From NCBI GenBank assembly GCA_020027305.1, contig JAHRAM010000032.1:1-5314 (forward strand): a stretch of DNA of 5,314 nt, given 5' to 3'. The notes under the pieces are model-generated. The model was not told the DNA's origin. It made no database searches and worked only from the letters and a program-made list of their open reading frames with translations. Shown piece by piece: positions 5,085 through 5,314 of this stretch. This DNA is from Acidimicrobiia bacterium (GTDB lineage Bacteria > Actinomycetota > Acidimicrobiia > Acidimicrobiales > Hopanoidiivorantaceae). How positions within the stretch are numbered: position 1 is the first letter of the stretch; each line of letters begins with the position of its first letter. A program made the translations under genes and the position numbers.

Positions 5085-5314
5085 CTAGTTTTGGTTGTCT
5101 AGCAATTCTGTAGCTTGTGCTACCAATTCTTGATAGCGACCCAAATCGTTATTGTTTAGCGCTTCCATAGCTTTATTTAATAGATTTAGTGCTTGAGCTG
5201 TTGGGGTATCACCTGTTGGAGGAGTAGTAGTTGGCGTTGTAGTATTAGGGGTTTGTGCCACCGCAGTATTGGATGGAATCAAAATAAACACAGCGCTCAA
5301 TATGGCAACTGATG
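5085..5314 (-). CDS. small secreted protein with Thr/Pro linker and short helical C-terminal domain, N-terminus off window
   Basis: I do not recognise a named gene. The minus-strand frame is open from the right edge to a TAG at 5085-5087, giving 75 visible complete codons. The visible N-terminus is hydrophobic (VAILSAVFILIPSNTAVA) and ends in an AVA-Q signal peptidase I-like site, so the protein is probably exported. There is no lipobox cysteine. A linker rich in Thr and Pro follows, and then about 36 residues predicted to be helical (QALNLLNKAMEALNNND, then LGRYQELVAQATELLD). This last part resembles the helical tail that follows a similar linker in actinobacterial UPF0182 membrane proteins, an inference from memory. 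A TTG at 5300 could act as a start but would cut the hydrophobic segment in two, so the true start is almost certainly beyond 5314. It is convergent with the cupin gene. Confidence 0.7.
   Translation of the reverse strand, partial: SVAILSAVFILIPSNTAVAQTPNTTTPTTTPPTGDTPTAQALNLLNKAMEALNNNDLGRYQELVAQATELLDNQN

Noticed and set aside
5298..5300. TTG start codon for the right-edge minus-strand gene
   Set aside because: The frame stays open to the window edge, and starting here would remove half of the hydrophobic signal segment; a real start upstream is far more likely.

Overview
The window looks like a chromosomal segment of a low-to-moderate GC actinobacterium. The coding parts are roughly 42-55% GC in the stretches I counted, and the long spacers are much more AT-rich. 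The main lineage clue is the large minus-strand gene at the left. It is a topoisomerase IV / gyrase A-type subunit whose active-site context (GSLDDPPAA.RYTECR), tower (VTELPY.TGPEKVI) and C-terminal repeats fit the actinobacterial ParC type. A streamlined aquatic actinobacterium is plausible but not proven.

Layout. Positions 1-2537 (minus) hold parC, which runs off the left edge with probably only a short C-terminal tail missing. All apparent plus-strand reading frames in this part are antisense shadows. Positions 2538-2773 form a divergent intergenic region with a strong Shine-Dalgarno site for parC, a G/C-tract palindrome and a TA-rich stretch with a 10-bp direct repeat that probably contains the promoter for the rightward genes. 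Three plus-strand genes follow. They are an HSDL2-like short-chain dehydrogenase (about 2774-3589), methionine sulfoxide reductase A (3675-4328) and a small three-histidine cupin of the 2,4'-dihydroxyacetophenone dioxygenase-like family (4504-4977). The spacers before msrA and before the cupin gene are very A-rich on the coding strand, carry degenerate or clean tandem repeats, and offer no convincing Shine-Dalgarno site. A convergent spacer (4978-5084) with weak hairpins separates the cupin gene from a minus-strand gene that enters from the right edge. That gene encodes a small exported protein: signal peptide end, Thr/Pro linker, short helical domain.

How the genes fit together. parC is a housekeeping gene (chromosome decatenation). 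The three rightward genes are all redox or oxygen-related enzymes (an NAD(P)H oxidoreductase, repair of oxidised methionine, and a probable non-haem metal cupin). They may be co-transcribed, but the 85- and 175-nt gaps leave independent promoters possible, and no shared pathway can be shown from sequence. I saw no mobile element, CRISPR array, tRNA or rRNA. I did not find a convincing new multi-gene system. The most unusual features are the A-rich, repeat-bearing, SD-less leaders.
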